From Hybos culiciformis (Eukaryota > Arthropoda > Insecta > Diptera > Hybotidae), in the NCBI GenBank assembly GCA_964007475.1, contig OZ023273.1, forward strand, positions 67,474,445-67,538,444: DNA of 64,000 nt. The letters run 5' to 3'. A model generated the notes under the pieces. That model was given only the letters and a program-made list of their open reading frames with translations. It was not told the DNA's origin and searched no databases. The stretch's first letter is position 1; the number at the start of each line of letters is the position of its first letter. This document shows, piece by piece, positions 1 through 11,099 of the stretch. The translations under genes and the position numbers were made by a program.

Positions 1-2944
1 AGGCATAATGTAATTTCGTGTGTATCGTGAATAAAGGCCGATTTCCATTAGGAAAATTTACTGTAATTGTTTTTACTGGAACTAATTCGAACAAGCATAT
101 TTTGTATAAAGATTTATTAATGAAAGACAGGGACAACATATTAAAAAAAACCGAAAATACTGCTATAATACTGCTATAATATACCCTACAAAAAAATTGT
201 TTAAAAAAAAAAAAATTAAAAGAAAATGATAAATATAATGTCATTCGTAATCGTAACAAATTCTTTCAGGGAAAGAAAAAAACAACGATTTCACGTAAAG
301 GAGTAAGTAACTTTACATCGCTTCGTGTGAAAATAATTTTTAATTTTATCGTTACGACATTTATATTGTTTCATTTTTTGATAGAATTAGAAATTGTTTT
401 TAAAATCTGCCACGATAGAATTAAAGAGGGCAGCAAATATGACCAAAAAAGTTTCGAATCAGCAAATCGTAAAAATGCGGATTAATACACTTCGTGAGAT
501 GAGTACGATTTTGTATGTTAAGACTCCTTTAACTCAACTCAACAACTATTGATGAATATTTACGACACCTTCTTTAAACCCGAAATTTGTATAGCTTATT
601 AGCGAAGTGCGAATAAGGTATTATTGAGGGGATGTTACGTTAGATATTGTCCGCAAAAAAAAAAGATTAATCCAAAGATTGTAGATACCAAGGTTTCTTG
701 AAAGCGCATGGAAGAGTAAAATTTAAGATCGATTCGATTAATATTTCTAAAATCATTATGTTGACACTTTGAAATATTGTGAATAAAAATCAGAAAAGGT
801 TTCCAAGACTTCTTGCTGAACTACCTCGAGCGAGCTTTATCAGCAATCGCTTCCGATGATAAACTGCTAGTTTTTTTTAATTATTTTTTATCCATTTTAT
901 AGATATTTTAGTTCTATTTTTTTAATTTAATTTTTTTTTTAAGAACTCCTGTAACGTCGTCCTTTTAAGTTTTACATGCAAATAAAACAAATAATGTACA
1001 TATTCTTCAAGTCTAGACGGATTTTCAAACGTAGTAAAATGTTGAAATTACAGTTATTATTTTGAAACCCTAAGTTAGATGAAATGTTAAATTTATTGTA
1101 TTAAACTATATTTTATGATCCGTGATATTAAATTATGTTTTTGTATTGAAATTTTTCTCTATATATGAACATAGTTTCGCATAAATGATCTCTATATAAA
1201 GAATTTAATAATATAAGCATTCATACCTTTTTATTTAAACTTGTACCAGTGAAACTAATAGGCAATTTTTAATATTTTTTTAAATGTTCATAAAAGAAGC
1301 TTTGAAATATTTATCCTCGTGTAATAAATTTTTTCATGGCTTTGAGCATCATCTCATAAAATTTTATTTTAAACATACTCTACTTATGAACAAAATAAAT
1401 AGTGAAATAATTCAAAACGTGGGTTCCATTAAAAAATTGAAGTGAGGTTTGTTTCTAAAATTAAATTATTAAATTTTTATAAAACACAATTTCCCACAAT
1501 AGGTTCAAGAAAGAACCCATCTACGATAGAGTCTTTATTTTGGATTATGTACACAAGTATCTTGTTGTCAAATCAAATTTTGAAACTCAGTTTTATTAGC
1601 GAAAACTATGATTTTCATAAAAAATATGTACTTGAAATTGTTTTCTAAAAAATAATTTATAATTTTTAATGTGATTCAATTGATAATATATAATAGGTCT
1701 GCGGGAATTATGTACGTACAAAAAAATCAAATATACAAAACTTGAATCTAGTATAACTAGTATAAAAGTAAAATTTAGAAACTTTAATTACTTACTAATT
1801 TTCTTATATAAGCATATTTCTACAATAATTGGACGTGCATTACAAAGAAGAATTTTGTAACAAAAAAAAAAAAAAGAAAGATAATTTACCTCGGTACATA
1901 TCATACTTATGCATAAATGTGTTTTTTTTCTCAAATTTATGTTTTAGATAAAAATAAAAAATAAAATATTTAATTTTTTTTTAACTGGGGGACTGATACT
2001 ACAAGTACTTTTTACATAATATTTTAAAGAAAAAAATGTAAAGTATTAAAACCCCAGCAAGCGTATTGACTTTAGGACAACAGTGAAATGCAGTTAAATT
2101 TTACGACCTAACTGAATGACCCATAGAATTATATTTTATTCTTATTGTGCCTTTTTAAAATTTCATAAAATTTAATTTATGTTTTAAATATTATAAAATT
2201 TTGTTTTTTTTATTCTATTAAGCTAAGGTTTTCTTTATTATCCTGAATTTTTATTATTTTATTATAAAAAAGCAATTTTTATTTCTAATGTTTTATCATG
2301 TTTTATTCATATGAGAATACATATAAGAAATTTTTATTTTGGGGTTTTTTTCTTCATATTTAAATATATCTTGTATGGTTTAATTTAAGTTTGACTGTTG
2401 AAAAATAACATATGATTCATAACCCCATTCTCATAGTATGTTGATTAAATTGATTAAAAAAGCGTTTATAGAGAGAGCTCCAAATCTAAATTTTAAATTA
2501 GAAATTTGCATGTAGAATAATTTCCAATAAAATTAAAACTTTTCCTCGTAAAGTTTAGTTATGAATTGATGCGATTTTAGAATTATCCCCGACTAACAAC
2601 CAAATGTAAAATCGTTAATGCGTTTTTTGCCTGAGTTGAAAAGGGATTTTATGTAGTCTGTCCGGAACAGATTGTTTCCAAAATTATGATTGAGTTTTAA
2701 GCTTAGTATGCTATTTGTATGTTACTCGAGAAAAATTATATTTTGTATGAAAGAAAAACCATAGGAAAAAAAAATTACGATTTTTTTCACAATTTTTTCC
2801 AAGGAGTATGCTGTATAGTACGCTGTTCGAGGAAAAAACTAGTAAGCAATTATTTGAAACCGCTGTATTGGCAGCTGCTTTTATTTAAAATCTTATACTG
2901 AGTAAAACCTACGAATAAATACTAAAGGAAGAGTAAATCCAGCT
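1..2944. other. AT-rich DNA, no gene recognised
   Basis: About 2.9 kb of strongly AT-rich sequence with many homopolymer A and T runs. The open frames here are short, AT-biased and show no protein family I recognise. No RNA gene or terminal inverted repeat was found by eye. It reads as intergenic or intronic DNA. Confidence 0.6.
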
Positions 2945-3400
2945 CTAGCATGAAGTATCTCTCTTACATATATTAGTGAGACCAACACATTTACAGTACA
3001 GGGTGTTTTGTATAATATCACAATATTTCTTTTTTACTGTTTTAGATTTCTTTTTTCCACAACACCTTTGCCGTATCTCCGAAACGGGGCCTTTGCCCGA
3101 AGAACTGATTCCAGTTTTGGAAGTTTGGGCACCGCCTCTACCCCCTCCAAGTTTAAGCCGGTTCTGCACTTTAGCCTTGTTTTTTATTCCCGGTTTGCCC
3201 TTTTTTTCTCGAAGCTTAGAAGCAAAAAAAATTCTAGGGGTTTCAGGGAGGGGCCAGCTGTTCCCCATTCAGCATACAACTTCCTATTTTAAACATTTTT
3301 ATGCATTAGGGCCATATCTCTGATTTGAGTTTTATGGCGACTCTACCCCCTCAACAAGTTTCAGCCAAATCGAGCTTGCACACGTAAGCTTCACTTACGC
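2945..3400. repeat. GC-richer unclassified repeat
   Basis: This block is clearly richer in G and C than its surroundings. Two imperfect tandem sub-blocks can be seen: one around 3068-3165 begins GCCGTATCTCCGAAACGG and contains CTCTACCCCCTCCAAGTTT; the second around 3310-3375 begins GCCATATCTCTGA and contains CTCTACCCCCTCAACAAGTTT. Open frames run across it on both strands, including two overlapping frames on the plus strand, but none resembles a known protein, so I treat them as by-products of base composition. It is probably a fragment of a dispersed repeat; I cannot name the family. Confidence 0.45.
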
Positions 3401-4145
3401 CTAGAGAAATTTTTGGAATGCATTGACTTTATTTTGAAATAAAAATAATTTTACACCTAACCTAATCCAAGTCCTCTGACTAACATTTGATTTTAAAAAA
3501 TTAAGCCAATTACTCTGTATATTTTCTTATCTGACGTTTTGGTGCAATTTTTTTTTATGTTTTCCCCCCAACCCCCGATATTTTTCCCCACAAATTCTAA
3601 TTTTTTTTTTTTTTTTTTCAATAAAATATTACTAATTAAAATGTATTAATAAAATAAAATTTAATAAATTTTAATAAAAATAAAAATAATATTTAATAGA
3701 AATAATTTTAAAGAGAACCTATGAGAAGAAATTCCATAATTTTTATTATTTCCACTTAAATAATGTTTGCACCCTTTTACACAACACTTCATTATCCCAA
3801 TTTTAATTATTATTTTTATTAATATGAATTAATTATTTCACTTTTAATTCCTTTCTTTTATTTTAAAATTATTGGAAATTAATAATTATCCAATTGTGAT
3901 TTTGATTTTTTTTTGTTTATTTAAAAATATTGGAAGTAATTAGAAATCTGAAGCGAGCTAGCCGAAGAACTTTAGTTTGAATAAAAGTTCAACTCGCCGA
4001 TTTAAAAATTTTCAAATCGGAAAATTTAGTTCGAAAATAAAAAAATCTAGAAAAATCAAAATAAATTTAAGAATGAGTTGATACATGAGCTTGAGAAATG
4101 TGAAGACTAGACAAATCGTCTACGTTTGCCGCAACAGCAGAAAAA
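3401..4145. other. AT-rich DNA, no gene recognised
   Basis: AT-rich sequence with a long T run at about 3602-3619 and AATAAA-like simple sequence. I see no coding, RNA or transposon signal. Confidence 0.5.
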
Positions 4146-4278
4146 GAAGAGTATTTAGAATTTGGTTTTCTAATTAGGTATATTTTTAATTATTTTTTTA
4201 CTTTTAACGGGAAGAAGAGTATTTAGCATTTGGTTTTCTAATTAGGTATATTTTTAATTATTTTTTTACTTTTAACGG
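4146..4278. repeat. Two-copy 68-bp tandem duplication
   Basis: The segment beginning GAAGAGTATTTAG at 4146 is repeated immediately at 4214, ending in ACTTTTAACGGG each time. The copies differ at about one position, so the duplication is recent or maintained. No function is visible. Confidence 0.85.
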
Positions 4279-4557
4279 GTTTGTATATTTATGAAATATT
4301 ATTTTTCGTCTAAACTGGAAGCAATTTGTGAATTCCTATTTTAAAATTGAGTTGATTTTAGCCGGTTGTTTAAGTCGCTATTGACAGATTGCTCCAATAA
4401 ACTAATTTTCTCGCCAACTCAACGGCATTGTTTAAGTTTTTTTTTTTTTGAACAATTTGACATTTTGGTGCAAAAAAAACATATGTGAAGTACGTCAACG
4501 TTTATAGTATAAAGAAAGGAATTTCTTCATCCATATATACAACATCCTTGAGAAAAA

Positions 4558-6667
4558 CTGGGGTGGAATCATATAACAATTGTCACCGGTCGACAATCGA
4601 CAATTGTCACAAAATTTAAAAATTGTCGACTTTTTGCTTCATGTAATTTTAATAGGTGGAAATCACATTTCTCATAATATTATTCAGAAATTAACGAAAA
4701 AAAAAATTTTTAATTGTCGACTTCGATCACAAACACGACCAATTCGACTTTTTTGCTTCATGTAAAAATATCGTGAATTTTTAAATATCGTTTTAGCAAA
4801 AAATATAGTGTAGAGAATTTTTTTTAAATATTAAACCACATTTTTTCTCTCTCAATAATTTTTTGATTTAGTAAACAAACTCAAAATTTTATACTGTATT
4901 TATGATTTTAAAACATACACTAACAAAAGGTTTTTAGTTGTGTTCTTTATAATGGCAACGTGAAAATTGATATAGAAAAATTTTTATTTCGTATGTGGTG
5001 TGGTGTTCACTTCAATTTCGCATAAATTGTGAATTTAAGGTTTTATGAAATTTTTGAAAATTACGCATACTTATTTTACACTTTTTCATAATTGTGTTTT
5101 ATTTATACCGTAATTTGTAAATCATAAAAATGTTCTCATCTATTTAACTTATGCTTTCATGTTGATTAAAAGTACCTACTTATTTTAAAGATAAATTTTA
5201 AACAAATATTTCAATCAATTCATTAATTTTGGAAAAACAAAACCATTATTTTACTTCATTAAAATGTATTTATTTAATTAAAAAATGATTATTTTCTTAA
5301 CCGATTTTATTTTATTCAGAACTAAGTACTTCTACTTGGGTCAAATTTTGTGTTAATATTTAACATACTTCGTTTGTTCCGATTCATATTTCTTCTTTGA
5401 CAATATTATCTAAGGGATGAATAACATAACAATAGAATGACTTATCAAACGTGCTTCTTTAGTTTTGCATCTTTTAGCAAGAGTCAAAGCAAATAATCTT
5501 CCTTGAATTATGTACATATTTACATTGGTATCTATTCAAATTTTATAATTTTAATTTCTGATCATTATCTAGGAAATAATAAATTTTTATAAAAATTTAG
5601 GTTTTAGGAGCCATAACTAATTTAAATGATTTTTAGTGTTTAAAAAATTAAATTTTAATTAGAGAATTATAACTATAAAACAATTGCTTAAGAATAAACA
5701 ATTTATTTTAATTATTTTTATAAATAAACCAAGTATTTTCTATCAATAATGGTCAATCAGATAAAAATATTAAACTATCAAATGGCCCAAAAATAAAAAA
5801 ATTCTATAATAAATCACATTCAATAAGGCATCTTGAAAACTGCCATTCAAGGATTAAATATTAGCCCTTCTCACCTCCTACAATTCATAAAATCGTAAAT
5901 CAAAATTTTAACATGATACATTGTAGTTTTTGTTAATTTATAATTTAGAAATTAATGGTCAAATACCTAGACTTTCTTATTATTGAAGTTTTTAATTCAC
6001 TTCAAAAATAAAATGTTTTATTTTTTTTAAGATGCTTATAGATGTTTATTCTTTATTCAACAACAGTTTGAACCTTCGACGAAATGGAAATAATTAAAAA
6101 AAACAAAAAAAAAACGTAATCCTTATCAATGGTTACGAAATAAAATCATTTGTTGAATAAAAGTAAATTGACATTTTATAAAAAAAAAATTTTGATTTAT
6201 TAATTTATTGTTTTAAAATTGACGACCAAAAAATAGCTGTCGTTTTTATTTGATAGACAATTGTCTATAATTTCAGTTATGTGAAGCTAAACTTTTTTTC
6301 GACAATTGTCTATTAAATTCAAAAAAAGTAGGTACATAATTTTTTTTTCTCCGCGCTCACATTTATTAAATATTTTATAAATGAAAGTTCACTCTATAAA
6401 TCAGTTGAAATTTTAGGTTTTTATTAAGTTTTATAACCCACACATTTACAATTTGGACTCTTCTTTTCTTGAAGTAAGCTTTACTTTGTATATATTTTCT
6501 CTTATAGAGAGGAAATAAACTCTTTTTTTGCCAGAAAGAAATATAATATACAACAGATGATGATGATTAAATACGCGAAGCAATAATTTTCATTGTCCAT
6601 ACAAATTGATCGTGTTTGAAATTGTCGATTGTCACAAAAACGACAAAGTTACATAATTCCACCCCTG
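4558..6667. mobile_element. Non-autonomous DNA transposon candidate with GGGGTGGAAT termini
   Basis: The left end reads CTGGGGTGGAATCATATAAC; the right end read on the other strand is CAGGGGTGGAATTATGTAAC, giving an inverted repeat that continues imperfectly for about 45 bases through TGTCAC/TTGTCG motifs. Inside both ends are subterminal repeats: TTGTCGAC and GCTTCATGTAA occur at least twice on the left (about 4620-4760), while GACAATTGTC and the inverted TTATGTGAAGC occur on the right (about 6255-6315). The 2.1 kb between them is AT-rich with no transposase. I found no target-site duplication, so the exact boundary and superfamily are open. The right end abuts the Helitron remnant. Confidence 0.6.
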
Positions 6668-6679
6668 ATCCGTCTGTCC

Positions 6680-6778
6680 GTCCCAAAAAAAATTTTTTTT
6701 TGCGCCCACATTCCTTTATTTTGAATTTTTTTTTGCGCCCACATTCCTTTCTTTTGAATTTTTTTTTTTGCGCCCCCC
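6680..6778 (+). repeat. Short tandem repeat with TTTTTGCGCCC units
   Basis: About two and a half copies of a roughly 35-40 base unit combining a T run, GCGCCCACATTCCTTT and TTTTGAA. It lies exactly where the helicase homology begins, so it marks the 5' truncation of the element next to it. The open frame runs through it, but this part is not helicase. Confidence 0.65.
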
Positions 6779-7660
6779 AACGGAAAGCTGTTCACTATGA
6801 AACTATGAAAGCAAGTCCACTATGGAAGAAGTTTCAAACGCTTGAGCTTTCGACCAATATGCGTTCAAATGGCCAAAGCAATCATAACAATTGGCTTCTC
6901 AAAGTTGGAACGGGAAATGTTTCTCAAGTACCCGGATTAGAAGAAAACATAATTGAAATTCCAAAATCAAATATGACAACTGTGGACCTGTGTAATGCCA
7001 TTTTTGGAGACAATGTTGCTGAAATGTCAATATCTGATCTGTCAGAAAGAGTCATAGTTGCATCTACTAATTCAAAGACACTGCAAATGAATGAAAAAAT
7101 AATCAATAAACTTTCTGGAGAATCTAAAAGGTATTACAACGCTGATTCAATCGTGTCAGAAGATCCAAGTGATTCATTAAATTACCCGATCGAGTTCCTC
7201 AATAAACAAACACCATCTGGGATGCTACCATGACACTGAAACAAGGAGCCATAGTAATGCTACTTAGAAATTTGAATCCAACGAAAGGTCTATGTAATGG
7301 CACGCCACTGATTGTGGAAAAGTTAGGACGAAATTCAATTTCAGCAAAAATGATTTCGAAATCTCACTACGGCGAATCATGCGTTATACCGAGAATAGAT
7401 CTTCCTCTTAGCGATACATTTCTTCCATTTGTATTAAAAAGAAGACAACTCCCAGTAATCCCTGCTTACGCAATAAAAATCAACAAATCACAAGGTCAAA
7501 GTTTTAAATATGTTGCAATTGAGCTTGATCGACCAGTCTTTAGTCATGGGCAGTTGTATGTCACTCTGTCTAGATGCACTGACCATAAAAACATTAAAGT
7601 AAAAGTGGACGAAACAAAAGAACAAGGCCAATTACTGAGAGGTTGTAATTTTACCAAAAA
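6779..7660 (+). pseudogene. Helitron-type Pif1 helicase, C-terminal remnant
   Basis: Two adjacent frames together cover the C-terminal part of the Pif1-like helicase carried by animal Helitrons. The first, up to 7232, contains SPLWKKFQ and STNMRSN, followed by a region ending in TPSGMLP. The second, from 7230, starts at KQGAIVMLLRNLNP, includes the motif V-like INKSQGQSF and ends with the motif VI-like GQLYVTLSRC. The break at about 7222-7235 is a small frameshift in the loop before the KQGAIVML strand. The N-terminal Walker A and B motifs and the Rep/HUH endonuclease are absent, so it cannot encode a working transposase. Identification rests on motif order; the alternative, a host PIF1 gene, is unlikely because of the truncation and Helitron-like spacing. 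Confidence 0.85.
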
Positions 7661-7793
7661 TGTAGTTTTTAAAGAAAATTTTCACATTAAAATTTATATT
7701 ATATTAAGTTTTAGGGATGTAACATATTAATAAAAAATAAACGTTTTGTTTTGTTTTTGATATAAATATATTAAATATGTTCTTTAATGCTAA

Positions 7794-7821
7794 CGTCCTA
7801 GGACGGGCAAACAATACTAGT
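7794..7821 (+). mobile_element. Candidate Helitron 3' terminus
   Basis: The palindrome CGTCCTAGGACG (7794-7805) is followed 11 bases later by CTAG (7817-7820) and then T. A short hairpin about ten bases before CTRR, with insertion next to T, is the usual Helitron 3' end. It lies about 130 bases downstream of the helicase remnant on the same strand. A second perfect palindrome, TTTTATCTACCCGGGTAGATAAAA (split: TTTTATCTACCC then its inverse), lies downstream near 7885-7908 but has no CTRR after it. Confidence 0.5.
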
Positions 7822-7978
7822 AACTTTATATTGTCAGCTGCTTTCATTGTGAAACTGCTGTTTTTTCGTAGTTTTTTCTTAGTTTTATCTACCCGGGTAG
7901 ATAAAATCAAGGAAAAGTCTGTTTGTAATTTAAATAATTCAAAAACGAAAAAAAAAATTACAAATAATTTTTAAATAA

Positions 7979-8256
7979 TGTTGTGTTTTCTTTCTAGATA
8001 TTATTTGAAAAGACTCGAGTGTAGCTAATTTATAATCTCTTTATTGAAATTTAATTTACAGGAAATTAGGGATACACGAAGTGTGTATCCAGAAACTATT
8101 TAATATTAGAAATCGTAGTAGAAAACAATGTAGATGTGATCTTGATGAAATTCAATTATGCAATGTCATCATTACTAAGCCGATAACATGAAGTTAGGTG
8201 TCAATCATCTTTGACATTTTAAAGGCCCGTTCACACTATCTATTTTGAATACGACA
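7979..8256 (-). repeat. 3' LTR of the Gypsy element
   Basis: A 278-bp LTR, beginning TGTTGTGTTTTC and ending ATACGACA on the plus strand. It differs from the other LTR by about four substitutions and one 8-bp length difference (an extra AGCCGATA-like block near 8182). The close match shows that insertion was fairly recent. Confidence 0.95.
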
Positions 8257-8268
8257 ATCTCCCACACT
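8257..8268 (-). promoter_or_regulatory. Polypurine tract
   Basis: On the minus strand AGTGTGGGAGAT sits directly against the 3' LTR start TGTCG. This is the expected place for the plus-strand priming tract. Confidence 0.65.
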
Positions 8269-8625
8269 ATAAAGGAACATAATCTTGGAGGACGTCGAGC
8301 ATTAACTGATCTTCCAAAACTTTGGTGATTTTGCTGTAATTGAATTGGTTCAGAATTATTGATTGTTGGCTCAAGTTCCTGGCTACTTGTGACGAGTGGA
8401 ACACGCTCAGTTTGAATTTCAATTTCATCCAACTTTAACCTTTCTTTATGCTGCTCTTCTTGTACAACTACTTCTCTATTAGGAAACTGCACATTTGACT
8501 TATACAATTGATTTATGTGCCGTTTTATAATATACCCATTATCAAGTAGAATATCATAATGAAGAAAGCCAAATATTTGTTTAATAACACCAAATTTCCA
8601 ACCTATATCTTCATATCTAAGAAGT
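8269..8625 (-). pseudogene. Gypsy integrase C-terminal tail, fused after a deletion
   Basis: In the same frame as the RNase H, the sequence changes abruptly after SARLLRYE into KFGVIKQIFGFLHYD..HINQLYKS, which is the region after the integrase core (GPF/chromo-like area), followed by a polar tail rich in Gln and Glu ending RRPPRL. The HHCC finger and DDE core are not present anywhere in the element. I infer an in-frame deletion of the rest of RNase H and most of integrase. The open frame runs on into the LTR, so its last residues are not original coding sequence. Confidence 0.8.
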
Positions 8626-9240
8626 CTAGCTGATGTCATTGCCGGGATTTTTGAATGTTGATGAAAAATTCTGGTTAATGGTTTATTATCGGTAATTAAT
8701 GTAAATTCTCTTCCATACAGGTACATGTAAAATTTGTCCATGGCAAATACAATTGCTAATGCTTCTCTATCAAGTTGACTGTAATTTTGTTCTGCGGATG
8801 ACAGCGCTCTAGATATAAAAGCAATTGGCCGCTCTTCCCCATTTATTATATGTGACAAAACGGCTGCTATTCCAGTTGGACTTGCGTCGCATGCTACAGT
8901 TACTGGAAGTTTTGGATCATACGGTGTTAGTACCCTATCGCTTACGATTTCTTCTTTTAATTTAATAAACGCAGATTCACATGCTGTTGATCATTTAAAT
9001 TTATGATTTTGTTGAAGTAATTGTCTTAATGGAAATGTAATTGTTGATAAATCTGGTATGAATTTAGAATAATATGTTGTCATTCCCAGAAATTTTCGAA
9101 TTTCATCTGTATTTGTTGGTCGAGGCATTTCTTTCATAGCTTTACATTTTTCTGGTGCTTTTAAGATTTGATTTTTTCGTATCATGTATCCTAGATACAC
9201 AATCTCCTCTTTGAAAAATTCACATTTAGCTTTATTTATG
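8626..9240 (-). pseudogene. Gypsy connection and RNase H domain, interrupted by one stop
   Basis: A single frame runs from about 9240 with CEFFKEEIVYLGYMI, through KFLGMTTYYSKFIPDLS (the connection domain), to the RNase H core with VACDASPTGIAAVLSH, RPIAFISRALS and ITDNKPLTRIF. One in-frame stop lies at about 8990, in the spot where the family usually has a tryptophan before STACESAF, so a single base change probably made it. Two RNase H acidic residues are visible (CDAS and TDNK). The domain is cut short at the deletion junction near 8625. Confidence 0.85.
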
Positions 9241-9919
9241 TGTAAATCGTAGTCTTTCGAAACATTTAATTAATCGATCTTTACATTCATTTACTGTTGT
9301 ACCATAATATCATCAAAATATGACGTTGTTCCTTCTAGTCCCTGAAGTATTTGGTCTAATATTCTGTTAAATTCGCTCGGTGCCGTTTTGATGCCAAACG
9401 ATAAACGATTCATTTGATATGTGCCTCTATGTGTTGATATTGTTTGTATTTGTTTAGTTTCATCATCTACTCGTACATGTAGGTATGCTTTGTATACATC
9501 AATTCGACAAAAATATTTCGATTCTCTTAATTTATGTAGTATTTCGTCAATTCTTTTAATTGGATAATGAGCTGCTTCTAGCTGAGGATTCACCTCCACT
9601 TTATAATCAACACACAATCTGACTTTACCATCCGGTTTTGGGATTACAACTAATGGTGAACCCCAATCACTTGTATTTATTTTCGTAATAATTCCATTTT
9701 TTTCTAAATCATCCAGCTCTTTTTCTACCTTATCGCGTAATGCGAATGGAACATTACGTTCTTTTACAAAGATTGGTTTCGCTTTTTCTTTTAATTTGAG
9801 CGAGCACATGACCTCTGGAATAGATTCCACTCTTTGTTCGAAAATTTGTGAAAATTTATTCATTATTTGTGGCATTGAGTCAATTGTAAAAATTTGATTT
9901 TCAAATTGTCTTGTCTGAC
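9241..9919 (-). pseudogene. Gypsy reverse transcriptase
   Basis: The frame from the hAT insertion site down to 9291 contains the fingers and palm: RNVPFALRDKVEKELD, SPLVVIPKPDGKVRLCVDY, the first catalytic Asp in RIDVYKAYLHV, FGIKTAPSEFNRI, and YFDDIMV with the catalytic Asp pair. The reading frame then breaks twice, near 9296 and near 9245, before it rejoins the connection domain. The 5' side is cut by the hAT-like element at 9920. Family recognition is secure. Confidence 0.93.
9912..9919. repeat. Target-site duplication, left copy
   Basis: TGTCTGAC, repeated exactly at 10641-10648 on the other side of the inserted element. Eight bases is the hAT duplication size. Confidence 0.9.
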
Positions 9920-10640
9920 CAGGCCTGTCGAGAGGGGGGGGGGGGAGGGGGGGTATAATTCCCTAAGCCCACAGAGCTAAGGGGCCCGCTTGTTTACAAA
10001 AACAAAAACAATATACATTATACATATGTGATATTAAGTTTCATGCTTATACATTATACATATGTGATATTAAGTTTCATGCTTATCACAGTCATTATTG
10101 GAAAAAATTTACATAAAAAGTCCTTGATGATGGCGTCAAGTAAAATTTTTTGTGATTTGTTATGAAAAAAAAGTGTATGAAAATTATCATTAGTAAGTAT
10201 AATTTTAAGGTGTTGATTTTTCAGCTTTTTTTAGAAAATTAATTTTCTATTTCTGCTATTACTATACACATCCAAACTGTTTGTATATGTTGGACTGTTG
10301 GACCGCGGTCCGAATTTAAATAATCTAGGAGAGATTCTCGTTACTAATTATTTGTGATTTTTTAAAGTGGAATCTACAAATTTTTATATAAAGCGAAAAA
10401 ACTTTACATTCTGATTCTCATATGATCTTATTTCCTACCCTGTACACCATAATTCTGATTTCAGAAGCAGATATGTGTTGTACAAATGTACAAAGTGTGA
10501 CTATTAATGATAAAATTATGTGTTTAGGAGGCCCAATTAGTATTATTTTCATAATGTTAAAACCTATAAAAAACCTATAAAAAATTTTTTAATTTGTAAA
10601 AATCTTTTCTCGGGCCCGGTGTTGGCTATCGACGCCCCTG
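9920..10640. mobile_element. Non-autonomous hAT-like element inserted in the Gypsy element
   Basis: A 721-bp insertion with exact 8-bp duplications of TGTCTGAC. The left end is CAGGCCTGTCGAGAG and the right end read inward is CAGGGGCGTCGATAG, an imperfect inverted repeat with CA..TG outer bases. GGGCCC occurs just inside both ends. A run of about 20 G bases with one A lies at 9935-9953. There is no transposase frame. It separates protease from reverse transcriptase of the host retrotransposon, so it is younger than the Gypsy insertion or at least than its parent copy. Confidence 0.9.
10015..10086. repeat. Perfect 36-bp tandem duplication inside the hAT-like element
   Basis: The unit starting ACATTATACATATGTG and ending TTTCATGCTTAT occurs twice in a row with no visible difference. 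Confidence 0.9.
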
Positions 10641-11099
10641 TGTCTGACTGTCGATTTCATGTAAATTTATTTTCAAGTGTCGAATACAAACTCTACCTAA
10701 AAGTGGAGCGTATTTTGATGGAACTATGTATAATTCTTCTTTTGATTCTATACCTTGACATTGAACTTGTACTTCGATTTTCCCTATTGGAGCAAATGCT
10801 TCTCCCGCATATGATCGAAAATTCATCTCTGCTTTTTTTACAGGTGTATTTAATTTTAATTTGTTAAAATCTGCTTCAGGCAACAATGTAAACCCTGCCC
10901 CTGAATCTACTTCAAATTCTTGATTTTTACCATTTAGAAAAACATTTACGTAAAATTTCCTACCATCAATTGAATATATTTCAGATTTTTCGTAAATATC
11001 TATTATTTTATTCAAACTATGTAAGTCATTTGACTCGTTATATCTCTCAGCTGGTGTATCAGTTGCAATTGAGTTAGTATTTTGGCTTGAGCTATTCAA
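10641..11099 (-). pseudogene. Gypsy aspartic protease
   Basis: A minus-strand frame with the retropepsin active site region EVDSGAGFTLLP (Asp-Ser-Gly in place of the commoner Asp-Thr-Gly) and a second strand ending in YAPLLGRVCIRHLKI, matching the flap-to-C-terminal ILGR-type motif. It would process the Gag-Pol polyprotein. It is cut on its 3' side by the hAT-like insertion, whose first bases add a few spurious residues before a stop. Confidence 0.85.

Noticed and set aside
519..552. 17-base string AACTCAACAACTATTGA shared with the region near 53362
   Set aside because: The similarity does not extend beyond the string, so chance in AT-rich DNA is enough.
2976..3323. 115-residue plus-strand frame with overlapping frames on both strands
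   Set aside because: It lies in a GC-richer repeat, has frames open in several registers, and matches no protein family I know.
7885..7908. 24-base perfect palindrome with CCCGGG as the Helitron 3' hairpin
   Set aside because: No CTRR follows at the expected distance; the hairpin at 7794-7805 followed by CTAG fits better.
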